Origin: Streptomyces tailanensis
Lineage (GTDB): Bacteria > Actinomycetota > Actinomycetes > Streptomycetales > Streptomycetaceae
Length of the DNA stretch: 64,000 nucleotides
Assembly: GCF_008386495.1 (NCBI RefSeq)
Contig: NZ_VTHJ01000008.1
Location: forward strand, 124,001 to 188,000
Direction of reading: 5' to 3'
The position numbers were made by a program, and so were the translations under genes. Positions within the stretch are counted from its first letter, which is position 1. Each line of letters starts with the position of its first letter. This document shows, in pieces, positions 36,601-43,799 of the stretch. A model generated the notes under the pieces. It was not told the origin of the DNA, searched no databases, and saw only the letters and a program-made list of their open reading frames with translations.

Positions 36601-38126
36601 ACAAGACGACCTCGGGGTTCTTTGCGGATCTGGTGGATCGGCAGCAGTTGGTGACGGTGCTGGATATGGAGAATGAGGAGAAGCTGTTTCCGGACGTGCA
36701 CCATTCCTACCGCTTCTGCCTGTTCACTGTCTCCGGCCCTGCCTTGAGTTCCGGGCGGACACGCCTCGCCTTCAAGGCGCGGCGACCAGATCAGCTAGAT
36801 AAGCGCGAATTCACGCTCGACACTTCCGGGTTTCGCGCCATCAACCCAAACAGTCGAACGTCACCGGTGTGCGAGAGCCCAGAGCATCTCAGGGTGCTGC
36901 TGGGTATTCATAAGCGGGTGCCGGTGTTGTGGCGTCGGGTAGGGGGCGAGGAAAATCCTTGGGAGCTGCGGTTCAAGACCATGTTCCACATGTCTGGGGA
37001 CTCGGATCTCTTCCTCACGGCGGAAGACCTCGACGCGGACGGTTGGACCCTGCAAGGGACAGTGTTCGTTCGCGACGATGAACGTGCTCTGCCGCTGTAC
37101 GAGGCCAAGATGGTGCACCAGTACAACGCGCGCTTCTCGACATACGAGAGTGCGACCGAAGCACAACTCAAGCAGGGGACCCTGCCCCGCTTGGAACTTG
37201 AATGTCGCGCTGACCCGGAAAAGTTGCCGCTTCCACGCTACTGGGTGCGAGAGCAACACGTCGATAAAAGCTTGGCGGCGGAACCGGCCAGGCCGGAGAC
37301 GGAGTGGCCGCACGACTGGCTGATGGGCTGGCGTGATGTATGCCGATCCGTGGACGAACGGACGGTGATCGCTTCTGTACTGCCGCGCACGGCTGTAGGC
37401 CACACCGCGCCGCTACTGCTGCCGCTCCGCCAGGATCTCCCTCTGGACGGACTCCTGGCCAACCTCTCCACATTCGTACTGGACTTCGCGGCACGACAGA
37501 AGATCTCCGGCGCGCACCTCACCTACACCTACCTTGAACAGCTCCCGATCCTGCCCCCCGACACTTACGCCCGCCCCGTCCCCTGGCTCGGCGACAGCAC
37601 CCTCGCCCCCTGGATCCGCGACCGAGTCCTCGAACTCACCTACACCTCCTACGAGATGGCCCCCTTCGCCCGCCACCTCGGCGACGAGAACCCGCCGTTC
37701 GTCTGGAACGAGGACCGCCGCTTCGAGATCCGGGCCGAGCTGGACGCCGCGTACTTCCACCTCTACGGGATCCCGGAAGCCGACATTGAACTCGTCCTGG
37801 ACAGTTTCCGCGCGTTCCGGAACAAGTCGCCGGAACTCTTCGAGCGGACCAAGGACAGGATCCTCACCATCTACAGGGAGATGGAGAAGGCGGCCGAGTA
37901 CGCCGGCTCGTACACCAACCTCGCCATGACGCCGCCCCCGGGCAGGGGCCCCCGCCATGCGCCGGGCCGCAGCCCGCTCACCCGGCCGGAACGGACCACC
38001 CCCGAGCCCCCGCAGCCTCCCGAGCCGATGGGAGCGAGACCGCCGAGCGACGAACCGGACGCCGGGGGTGGCCTGTTCAGCGTCACCGAGCTGGGGGTCG
38101 ACGAACAACTCGGCTTCTGGTCCTGA
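33669..38126 (+). CDS. large N6-adenine DNA methyltransferase (Eco57I/PglX-like; DrmMI candidate)
   Basis: 1485 residues. SAM motif I is LVDPACGSGHVLVAAARRI near residue 572 and catalytic motif IV NPPW in CVLGNPPWERVKI near 866, the N6-adenine signature. The first 500 residues are a large N-terminal region with an acidic, low-complexity stretch around 235-275, and residues beyond about 1050 probably form the target-recognition region. No restriction nuclease motif was seen. In DISARM the methylase marks host DNA as self. BREX PglX and type IIG enzymes share this architecture, but no pglZ or brxC is nearby. Bases about 36,400-37,300, in the putative recognition region, look less GC-rich than their surroundings. 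Confidence 0.85.
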   Translation: MTAFTPEPPTAVSTSSAVRVEGRLLTADLLGRLAAGDRELPGCAPADYGLYRGERIGDAAGRAWAALTGAYRVFRDDLAKLPESSTATTLTRKAWLLRLFTELGYGRLSGAGVTVKIPGRDENCRASHRWQDHLPVHLLAWGTPLDGRVGNRRAPQSVLQELLNISGKHVWGLLSNGQVLRVLRDSTALVGSAYVEFDLEAIFDGQQYADFVLLYSLLHASRFELVAKPEKKRRRRARSPQESESEYGGEGEQPEGDDQSAPAELGELGGPGDEDTAADAPALTAADCRIEWLRTYAIETGLRARDNLRDQVAEAIGVLGTGFLAANPDLHSAVSGRGRRGLEALEEFHHELLRLAYQLVFLFVAEDRGILLDRTDSPEAQDARDRYARFFSTRRLRRIAFRRPGDRNIDLWRALAMVLDALGTDGGQPQLALPELGGLYFRAKEDSAAATLLGRAEPLRAAELPNEHLLEAVRLLARVRDEGGRWQRVDYRHLGADELGSVYESLLELRPRRDPATGRFRLQTLAGNKRKTTGAYYTPTVLIEKLLDQALDPVIERHAANGNPRELLEINLVDPACGSGHVLVAAARRIALRYAELDTGEPEPAPERVRAAMADVVRNCVHGVDINPMAVELAKVSLWLESLEPGQPLAYLDDRIKVGNGLLGTTPKLIAEGVPDGAFKKLAGDNSRILTALKAANKKERSGGKGTQTAMGAALARTGTAELRLEAEKLAKLPDRTLADVRDHARAYEEYLAKSPHLRRLKRVADAWCAAFLWPKSDAAPPAVTSSVLEQLVDGGELAEAVAVTTKEEDEERRLSGEQQLDEIVSRNRFFHWHLEFPRVFRVEDDEDDDHNPDTGWQGGFDCVLGNPPWERVKIQEKEWFAARGEDEVADAATNERKKRIAGLKESKERAERELFDGFQVALREAAGTTLMLRNSGIFPFTGQGDVNTYAVFAEKARMLLAPEGMSGLVVPTGIATDKTTSGFFADLVDRQQLVTVLDMENEEKLFPDVHHSYRFCLFTVSGPALSSGRTRLAFKARRPDQLDKREFTLDTSGFRAINPNSRTSPVCESPEHLRVLLGIHKRVPVLWRRVGGEENPWELRFKTMFHMSGDSDLFLTAEDLDADGWTLQGTVFVRDDERALPLYEAKMVHQYNARFSTYESATEAQLKQGTLPRLELECRADPEKLPLPRYWVREQHVDKSLAAEPARPETEWPHDWLMGWRDVCRSVDERTVIASVLPRTAVGHTAPLLLPLRQDLPLDGLLANLSTFVLDFAARQKISGAHLTYTYLEQLPILPPDTYARPVPWLGDSTLAPWIRDRVLELTYTSYEMAPFARHLGDENPPFVWNEDRRFEIRAELDAAYFHLYGIPEADIELVLDSFRAFRNKSPELFERTKDRILTIYREMEKAAEYAGSYTNLAMTPPPGRGPRHAPGRSPLTRPERTTPEPPQPPEPMGARPPSDEPDAGGGLFSVTELGVDEQLGFWS

Positions 38127-38131
38127 GACAA

Positions 38132-38173
38132 GCCGATGGCCGCCTCCCGTACTTCCCGGAGGCGGCCATCGGC
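38132..38173. terminator. bidirectional terminator between the methyltransferase and DUF397 genes
   Basis: A perfect 16-bp stem (gccgatggccgcctcc at 38132-38147 with its complement at 38158-38173) and 10-base loop starts six bases after the methyltransferase stop. It lies between convergent genes. Confidence 0.9.
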
Positions 38174-38186
38174 GTGCGCGTCGGGT

Positions 38187-38408
38187 TCAGAGCTCCCCGG
38201 AGATCACACCCTCGCGGAACGCGGCCCACTCGGACGCGGTGTACCGCAAGGGCTCGGCCTTGGGCCGCTTCGAGTCACGTACAGCTTTGCCGCCGCCGGG
38301 GAGGTTCGTCACCTCGACGCAGTCGTGCTCCGCTCCGCTGGCGGAGGACTTTCGCCATATCGCGGTAGAGAGGTCGTAGGCATACAGCTCAGCCTTCGCG
38401 TCGTTCAC
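38187..38408 (-). CDS. DUF397 domain protein
   Basis: 73 residues with the DUF397 pattern WRKSSASGAEHDCVEVTNLP, then KAVRDSKRP and a final SEWAAFREGV. DUF397 proteins are small partners of the adjacent XRE/DUF5753 regulators in streptomycetes and are thought to counteract them. The GTG start overlaps the XRE stop (GTGA), so the two are coupled. Confidence 0.9.
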   Translation of the reverse strand: MNDAKAELYAYDLSTAIWRKSSASGAEHDCVEVTNLPGGGKAVRDSKRPKAEPLRYTASEWAAFREGVISGEL

Positions 38409-39271
38409 TTCCTGTGGCCTTCTTCCATGTGGGCGATCCGTGCGAGCGAGTCCTCCACCGAGAGGGCCGTGGCGCGGATGCGTTCGAAGGCTTTGGCGAA
38501 GGGTGCCGCGTCGTCGCCCTCAACGTAAGCTGCGCCGCTGAGGTTTTCCAAGAGCACGACAACAGGTATGGGCTGGGGGAAGTCGGCGAGGCTGAAACCA
38601 CCCAACATGCCGGGGTGCGTTGTGCAGTCCAGTGGCATCAGCTGAACAGTGACATTCGGCATGTCGGCTGTGTCCAACAGGCGTCGCAACTGGTCCCGCA
38701 TGGTGGCCGGGCGGACGGCGAAGCGCTGAAGAAGCGCGGCTTCGTGAATGATCGCCCAGAGTTCGAGGGGCGAGCCGGGGCGGGTGAGTACTGACTGGCG
38801 GGCGAGCCGGACTTCCGCCAACGCAGCAACTTCCTCTGGCGTTCGGAACGTCGTCACGCCAGCGATGGTCTCGCGTGCATACGCGGCGGTCTGGAGGAGC
38901 CCCGGGATGACCAGCGGGGACCATGTGCAGATCGTCTCCGCGTCGGACTCCAGGGAGATGTAGTCCGCATAGGACGGCGAGACGATCCCGCTGTACGTCT
39001 GCCACCAGCCCTTTTTGCCCGCATCCCTTGCCAGGTTCTCCAGCGCGGTGCATACATCCGGATCGCTGATGCCGTACGCCTCCAGCAGCGCTGTCACGTC
39101 GCCGGGGCGGATGGCCTGGTTGGCGCTCTCGATCTTCGACAGCTTCGGGCCCTTCCACCCCATGGTGGCCGCGGCATCGTCGAGCGTCATCCCGACGCCG
39201 TTGCGGAGGCGCCGCAGCGTTGCCCCGAGACGCCTGCGGCGGACGGTCGGAACCAGCGGAGAGTTGGGCAT
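38405..39271 (-). CDS. XRE-family helix-turn-helix regulator with DUF5753 domain
   Basis: 288 residues. Residues about 10-70 are an HTH_XRE domain (LRRLRNGVGMTLDDAAATMG, WKGPKLSKIESANQ); the rest is the DUF5753 ligand/partner-binding region (TWSPLVIPGLLQTAAYARET). Paralogues such as BldB/AbaA-cluster regulators are abundant in Streptomyces and modulate development and antibiotic production. It diverges from the ATP-binding gene and is followed by DUF397, the usual three-gene layout. It may or may not regulate the flanking defence genes. Confidence 0.92.
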   Translation of the reverse strand: MPNSPLVPTVRRRRLGATLRRLRNGVGMTLDDAAATMGWKGPKLSKIESANQAIRPGDVTALLEAYGISDPDVCTALENLARDAGKKGWWQTYSGIVSPSYADYISLESDAETICTWSPLVIPGLLQTAAYARETIAGVTTFRTPEEVAALAEVRLARQSVLTRPGSPLELWAIIHEAALLQRFAVRPATMRDQLRRLLDTADMPNVTVQLMPLDCTTHPGMLGGFSLADFPQPIPVVVLLENLSGAAYVEGDDAAPFAKAFERIRATALSVEDSLARIAHMEEGHRK

Positions 39272-39462
39272 GTCGGCAGTCTCGCACGGCCAATTCGGGT
39301 GCTGAGCCAGCTCACAGAGGGTGATTCACCTGATTGGGTAGAAAACTTGCTACCTCGGGGAGAAGTGGTCACTATCGGGAGGGTGCTGCGAAGCCGAACA
39401 CGTAAGTGCGCAGCGCGACTTGGCCCAACGCGTACCCGCGCACATCCCAGGCCGGAGGTCCC

Positions 39463-39990
39463 ATGCCCGACCCCACCCAAACCCACCTTCCCGCCCCCGC
39501 CCACTACCGCGACCCGGACCAAGACGCCGACCCCCGACTCCTCCACCCCCTCCCCCCACCCGCCTTGGGCCTCTATCTCCGCCACCGCAACCAGGGCTTC
39601 GCCGCACACCTCAGTGCGTCCGCCGGCGCCTTCCGTCTCCTGCGTGGGCTGACCGTCAAGGTGCTGGCGGACTACGGCGCCGACCCGGAGGCGGCCGAGG
39701 CGGCGCAGCTGGTCGTGTCGGAGCTGGTCGGCAACTCGGTGCGGGCATGCGGGGATCACGTACCGCTGGTGGTGGAGGTTTACGTGGCCGCGTTCGGGGT
39801 CGCGGTCAACGTCCACGACCCAGACCCGTGCGTGCTTCCTAGATCGCGCGGGATCGCGCTGCACGACCCCGAGGCCGAGTCGGGGCGCGGGCTGGGGCTG
39901 CTGGATCTGCTCGCACCGGGTTGGCGGGTGTGTCGGTCGCCGATCGGGAAGCAGATCCGGTGCCGGGTTCTGATGGGTTGCCCTGGGTGA
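39463..39990 (+). CDS. ATP-binding protein, anti-sigma-factor-kinase-like (HATPase_c_2)
   Basis: 175 residues. After a Pro-rich N-terminus of about 45 residues, the GHKL fold is visible: N-box SELVGNSVRACG, then VHDPDPCVLPR in place of the G1 box and ESGRGLGLLDLLAPGWRV as the G2 region. Such proteins are common beside XRE/DUF397 pairs and resemble SpoIIAB/RsbW kinases, although a partner sigma factor is not evident. GGAGG lies directly upstream of the ATG. Confidence 0.88.
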   Translation: MPDPTQTHLPAPAHYRDPDQDADPRLLHPLPPPALGLYLRHRNQGFAAHLSASAGAFRLLRGLTVKVLADYGADPEAAEAAQLVVSELVGNSVRACGDHVPLVVEVYVAAFGVAVNVHDPDPCVLPRSRGIALHDPEAESGRGLGLLDLLAPGWRVCRSPIGKQIRCRVLMGCPG

Positions 39991-40131
39991 GGTGTCGGCG
40001 TGTCGGTCCAGGTCGGTTTGCCCTGTCGACGTGCGGTTTCGTCGATTGTCATACCTCGGGGGTAATGTCGTGCGTCACGAGCTGTTGATGGCCAACTGCT
40101 CGGGCCGATGCGGCTGTTGGGGAGGGCGTGC

Positions 40132-40386
40132 ATGGTCGGGCGTGAGCTGTCTGCGGCGGATCATCCGAAGAAGGAGGTCCGCGCGGTCCTCGACCGACTG
40201 GTGGCCCAGGGGTGGAAGCTGTGCAAGGAGGGGCACTGGGGGCGGCTGTACTGCCCGTGCGAGGGGCGGTGTCTGACGATCCCCGTGCCCGGCACTCCGC
40301 AGAACGCCGATCGTGCGGCCCGGAAGATCGCGGCGAGGGCGGTGCTCTGTCCGCTGCCCGAGGGGGACCCGCGCCGTGCCCCGTAA
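40132..40386 (+). CDS. HicA-like small toxin candidate
   Basis: 84 residues: KKEVRAVLDRLVAQGWKLCK, then EGHWGRLYCPCEGRCLTIPV and GTPQNADRAARKIAARAV. The order short helix, Gly-Trp turn, His-containing strand, strand ending in a proline turn, and long C-terminal helix follows the double-stranded-RNA-binding-like fold of HicA mRNA interferases. His in EGHWG sits where HicA has its catalytic GSHH. Two CxC pairs are extra to classical HicA. A GGGGAGG lies upstream of ATG 40132. The HicB-like gene follows after 109 bases. Toxicity is inferred. Confidence 0.6.
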   Translation: MVGRELSAADHPKKEVRAVLDRLVAQGWKLCKEGHWGRLYCPCEGRCLTIPVPGTPQNADRAARKIAARAVLCPLPEGDPRRAP

Positions 40387-40392
40387 GGGTCT

Positions 40393-40429
40393 GTTGTCGT
40401 TTGACAACGGGCCGTCGCTGGGTAACGCT
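40393..40429 (+). promoter_or_regulatory. candidate promoter with overlapping palindrome before the HicB-like gene
   Basis: An inverted repeat GTTGTC-GTTT-GACAAC (40393-40408) overlaps a canonical -35 TTGACA (40401-40406). A TAACGCT sequence starts at 40423, giving a spacing of 16 bases to a possible -10. The start codon of the HicB-like gene is at 40496. Autorepression by the HTH-containing product would fit. Confidence 0.45.
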
Positions 40430-40495
40430 GCCAAGAGGAGGTGGCGAACTCTGGGCCAGAGGTTCGTACGGCACGATCAAGGGGGAGTGAGGGCC

Positions 40496-41383
40496 ATGGA
40501 GTACGAGTTCCTGTTCGTGGTGGAGGGAATCGATGTCGACGACCACAAAGCCGTGGGAGTCGTCTTCGACCAGTTCGACGGGCTGTTGACCCGGCACCGC
40601 GACCGCCACCTGCTGGATGTCGCCGAGACCGGTGCGAACGCCATCGAGGCAGCTCATCGTCTCGTCGCGCGTCTTCGCCGGGCCCTGCCGGACCTGCGGA
40701 TCCTCAGGCTGGACCCCGAGCTGGTGGGTGTGAGCGACATTGCCGAGCGGACAGGGCGCAGCCGGCAGAACGTACTGCAATGGTCGGGTGGCGAGCGGCG
40801 TACGGACCGGCCGTTCCCCGAGCCGGAGGGAGCGGTCGGCCGTTCCCTGGTCTGGCGCTGGGCCGAGGTCAACCAATGGCTTCGCCTGATCGGAGCGGGC
40901 GACGAATCGGTCGCGCCGCTCCGAGAGGAGGCGCTGTTGATCGACCTGATGCTGCCGCAGTGGCAGCAGGACCTGGCGGACGGGCTGCCGCTCGTGAGGC
41001 TGCTGTGTACCCAGGACGAGTGGCAGGACGAGCGTACGGCTGTGATGCAGATGCTTCAGGACGCGTTGCGCCAACCCTTGGTCATGAGGACGGTCGCGGC
41101 TCTGCCACGCAGTGAGCCGGACCGGTTGTCCGTGGTGTGCGCGGTGGTCCAGGACCGGCTGAGCGCGGTGCTCGAACAGATCGCGCCCGACGACGCGTCC
41201 GCACTCCTTGCCGTCCGGGGCGACGAGACAGGCCTGCACCTGCTGGGCGTGGCCTCGCGGGCCATGCCGGGCACCGTGCCCGTCTCGGAGCTGGGCCTGA
41301 GCGGCAACGCCACCGTAGGTGATCTGCTGCTGGAGCTGTCGAGCCGGTCCGTCGAGCCGACCACCCCCCTGGCCCTGGCTTGA
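40496..41383 (+). CDS. HicB-like/HTH DNA-binding protein with long C-terminal extension
   Basis: 295 residues. The first 65 (MEYEFLFVVEGIDVDDHKAV, then DVAETGANAIEAAHRLVARL) resemble the partial RNase-H fold of HicB antitoxins. A helix-turn-helix follows: VGVSDIAERTGRSRQNVLQW, ending in WRWAEVNQWLRLIG. The remaining 170 residues are not recognised; they are helical and acidic with ALLAVRGDETGLHLLGVASR. HicB antitoxins normally bind both HicA and their own operator, which agrees with the upstream palindrome. ATG 40496 follows a purine-rich GGGGGAGTGAGGG. Confidence 0.6.
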   Translation: MEYEFLFVVEGIDVDDHKAVGVVFDQFDGLLTRHRDRHLLDVAETGANAIEAAHRLVARLRRALPDLRILRLDPELVGVSDIAERTGRSRQNVLQWSGGERRTDRPFPEPEGAVGRSLVWRWAEVNQWLRLIGAGDESVAPLREEALLIDLMLPQWQQDLADGLPLVRLLCTQDEWQDERTAVMQMLQDALRQPLVMRTVAALPRSEPDRLSVVCAVVQDRLSAVLEQIAPDDASALLAVRGDETGLHLLGVASRAMPGTVPVSELGLSGNATVGDLLLELSSRSVEPTTPLALA

Positions 41384-41525
41384 GCCCGCTCTCGTACGTG
41401 ATCCGAACCGTTCCCGGCCTGCGGCAACAGCGCCAAATGGGGGGAGTGTCAGTGGCGGTCGATATCTTGTACGGCACTGGAAGCTGATCCCCACGGGTCG
41501 GTGCGAGGGCGACGAGGGGGAGTCC

Positions 41526-43799
41526 ATGACCACCGCATTTGAGCTGACCGCACGCGTGGTGCAGGTGGCCGCGAGGATTCTGGCGCGGCAGCCGGAGGGG
41601 CACGGCCTCGCGTTCCGGCGGGTCTGGGAGCTTGTCCAGGCGGAGGACCCGGAGCTGGAGGCCGACTGGCACGCTGCCTTTCCCGAGGTGGAGACCGCCG
41701 TCGAGAAGCGCCTCCGGTACGAGAGCATCAATCTCGGCAAGGCCGGCTGGCTGCGCAAGACGGGACGACAGTGGCGGCTCACAGGTCCAGGCCGTAAGGC
41801 GCTCGATGAGCTCAACGCTATGGATTTCCTAGCGCACGCCCGGAACTCCTACGGGTACTGGGACAGTGAGCGCGCGACCTTCGAAGCCGTCACCGAGACA
41901 CTCGCGGCGCTTCCCGACACCGGCAAATGGATTCGGGTCGCCGATCTGGCGGAACACCACGGGGCCGACGAGCATTTCCTGCTCCCCTGGCTGCAAGGGC
42001 CCCGTCCCGAGGGCTGGCACCTCGCCCTCGGGACGGACGGGGAGGTCCCCGAGGAGCTGGGGCTCTCGTCCGTGGAACTCGACGAGTGGCGCAACCTGCT
42101 CGTCCGCGACGGTGTGTACGACGAACCCGCCTCCAGCGCGAGCGCAGTGCGTGCACTGCTCGACCGGGTCCTCGAACCTTCGGAGCTCAAGGACCTGGTT
42201 CCCCTGCGGGGCGATGCCGCCGTCGAGGCGGAGCCACCGCGCCGTGCCTGGCTGGTCCGCGGCGACGACAAGCGGGGCCACAGTCTGATCAACGGGCTCT
42301 GGCGGGAGAAGGGCATCTGCTCCGTGCCCGCCGACCGGCTGCCGACTCTCGACGGGGCCGCCACACCCGAGCAGGTACGGGAAGTCGTCGAGGAGGCGTA
42401 CTCAAGTCTGGGCCAGAGCCTGCGCGCACAGACCGCCGCGGAGTTCCACACCTTCCTGTCCCGCATGCGGGAGGGCGACATCGTGGTCACCACCGACGGC
42501 ACCGACACCTACCTCGGCACGGTCACCGGACCCGCCCGACAGGTCTCCGGAGGCGGCGGCGCCACCCTCCAGCGCCCGGTGAGCTGGAGCAACCTGGACG
42601 CCCCCTTCGACCTGTACCGGCATCTGCCGAGGGAGATGGAGGGCCCGCTCGGCAACCCCGACCTGCGATTGGTCGAACTGACCGAGTTCACGGGGGACTT
42701 GGAGGTCCTGCTCGACGAGGAACCGGACCAGGCGCCCACGGAGGGCTCGGAGGCGGCGGTGCTGCCCGACGCGCCCCAGTCCCTCGCCGACGAGCTGACC
42801 ATGGAGGACCCGTCCTGGCTCCAGGAGTGCGTGGAACTGCTCCGGGACCGGCCCCAGCTGATCTTCCACGGACCGCCCGGCACCGGAAAGACCTACACGG
42901 CTCTCGCTCTGGCCCGCCATCTCACCGGAGGGCGCGAGGCCAACTTCCGCCTGGTCCAGTTCCACCCGGCCTACTCCTACGAAGACTTCTTCGAGGGCTT
43001 CAGGCCGAGGGCCGTCCGCGCCGCGCCCGCCGACGGCAAGGGCGCCCATGATGGCCGAGGACAGACCGACACAGGCTCCGGTATCGCCTTCGACCTTGTC
43101 GAAGGTCCCCTGAAGCGGCTGGCGAACGCCGCCCGCCGACGCCCCGCCGAGGTCTTCGTCCTGGTCATCGACGAGATCAACCGCGGCAATCTCGCGAAGG
43201 TCTTCGGCGAGCTCTACTTCCTCCTCGAATACCGCAAGGAGTTCGTCCACCTCCTCTACGGCTCCGACGAGGGGCGTCGCTTCAGGCTCCCGCCCAACCT
43301 GGTGATTCTCGGCACCATGAACACCTCCGATCGCTCCATCGCCCTGATGGACGCGGCCATGCGACGCCGCTTCTCCTTCATGGAACTCCACCCGGGCACC
43401 GACCCGACCGCCTCCATGCTGTCCCGCTGGCTGGAGAAGAAGGACCTGTCCCAGGAGACCGCGCTGCTGCTCGACGCCCTGAACGAACGCATCGGCGAAA
43501 CCCACTCCGCCGACCGGGACTTCCGCATCGGCCCCTCGTACTTCATGCGGCCCGCCGTGCACACCGGCCCGGCCGCGCTCGAACGGCTCTGGCGGACCCA
43601 GATCCTGCCCCTGCTCACCGACTATCACTGGGGCGACGACATCGACATCAACGCCCAGTACGGCCTGGCCTCGCTGCGCGAAGAGCTTCCCCCGATCCCG
43701 GAACGAGAACCGGCCCGGATCCCGCGCCCGGCACCGGCCGACGCCGCGACAGCCTCCCCGGCCGCGGGCAATGACGAACCGACCGCGGCCGACGCATGA
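41526..43799 (+). CDS. mcrB: McrB-type AAA+ GTPase with winged-helix and EVE-like reader domains
   Basis: 757 residues. Residues about 1-110 look like an Mrr-type winged helix (AARILARQPEGHGLAFRRVW). Residues about 240-395 resemble an EVE/PUA-like modified-base reader (AWLVRGDDKRGHSLINGLWR, MREGDIVVTTDGTDTYLGTV). The AAA+ motor has Walker A GPPGTGKTYTA at about 447, Walker B VLVIDEINRGNLAKVFGE near 545 and the McrB signature MNTSDRS near 597. McrB hydrolyses GTP, binds DNA carrying modified cytosine and drives cleavage by McrC. The ATG follows GAGGGGGAG. The stop overlaps mcrC as ATGA. Confidence 0.92.
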   Translation: MTTAFELTARVVQVAARILARQPEGHGLAFRRVWELVQAEDPELEADWHAAFPEVETAVEKRLRYESINLGKAGWLRKTGRQWRLTGPGRKALDELNAMDFLAHARNSYGYWDSERATFEAVTETLAALPDTGKWIRVADLAEHHGADEHFLLPWLQGPRPEGWHLALGTDGEVPEELGLSSVELDEWRNLLVRDGVYDEPASSASAVRALLDRVLEPSELKDLVPLRGDAAVEAEPPRRAWLVRGDDKRGHSLINGLWREKGICSVPADRLPTLDGAATPEQVREVVEEAYSSLGQSLRAQTAAEFHTFLSRMREGDIVVTTDGTDTYLGTVTGPARQVSGGGGATLQRPVSWSNLDAPFDLYRHLPREMEGPLGNPDLRLVELTEFTGDLEVLLDEEPDQAPTEGSEAAVLPDAPQSLADELTMEDPSWLQECVELLRDRPQLIFHGPPGTGKTYTALALARHLTGGREANFRLVQFHPAYSYEDFFEGFRPRAVRAAPADGKGAHDGRGQTDTGSGIAFDLVEGPLKRLANAARRRPAEVFVLVIDEINRGNLAKVFGELYFLLEYRKEFVHLLYGSDEGRRFRLPPNLVILGTMNTSDRSIALMDAAMRRRFSFMELHPGTDPTASMLSRWLEKKDLSQETALLLDALNERIGETHSADRDFRIGPSYFMRPAVHTGPAALERLWRTQILPLLTDYHWGDDIDINAQYGLASLREELPPIPEREPARIPRPAPADAATASPAAGNDEPTAADA

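Noticed and set aside
33669-38126. BREX or Pgl system
   Set aside because: The methyltransferase resembles PglX, but no pglZ phosphatase, brxC ATPase, pglW kinase or Lon-like gene occurs in the window.
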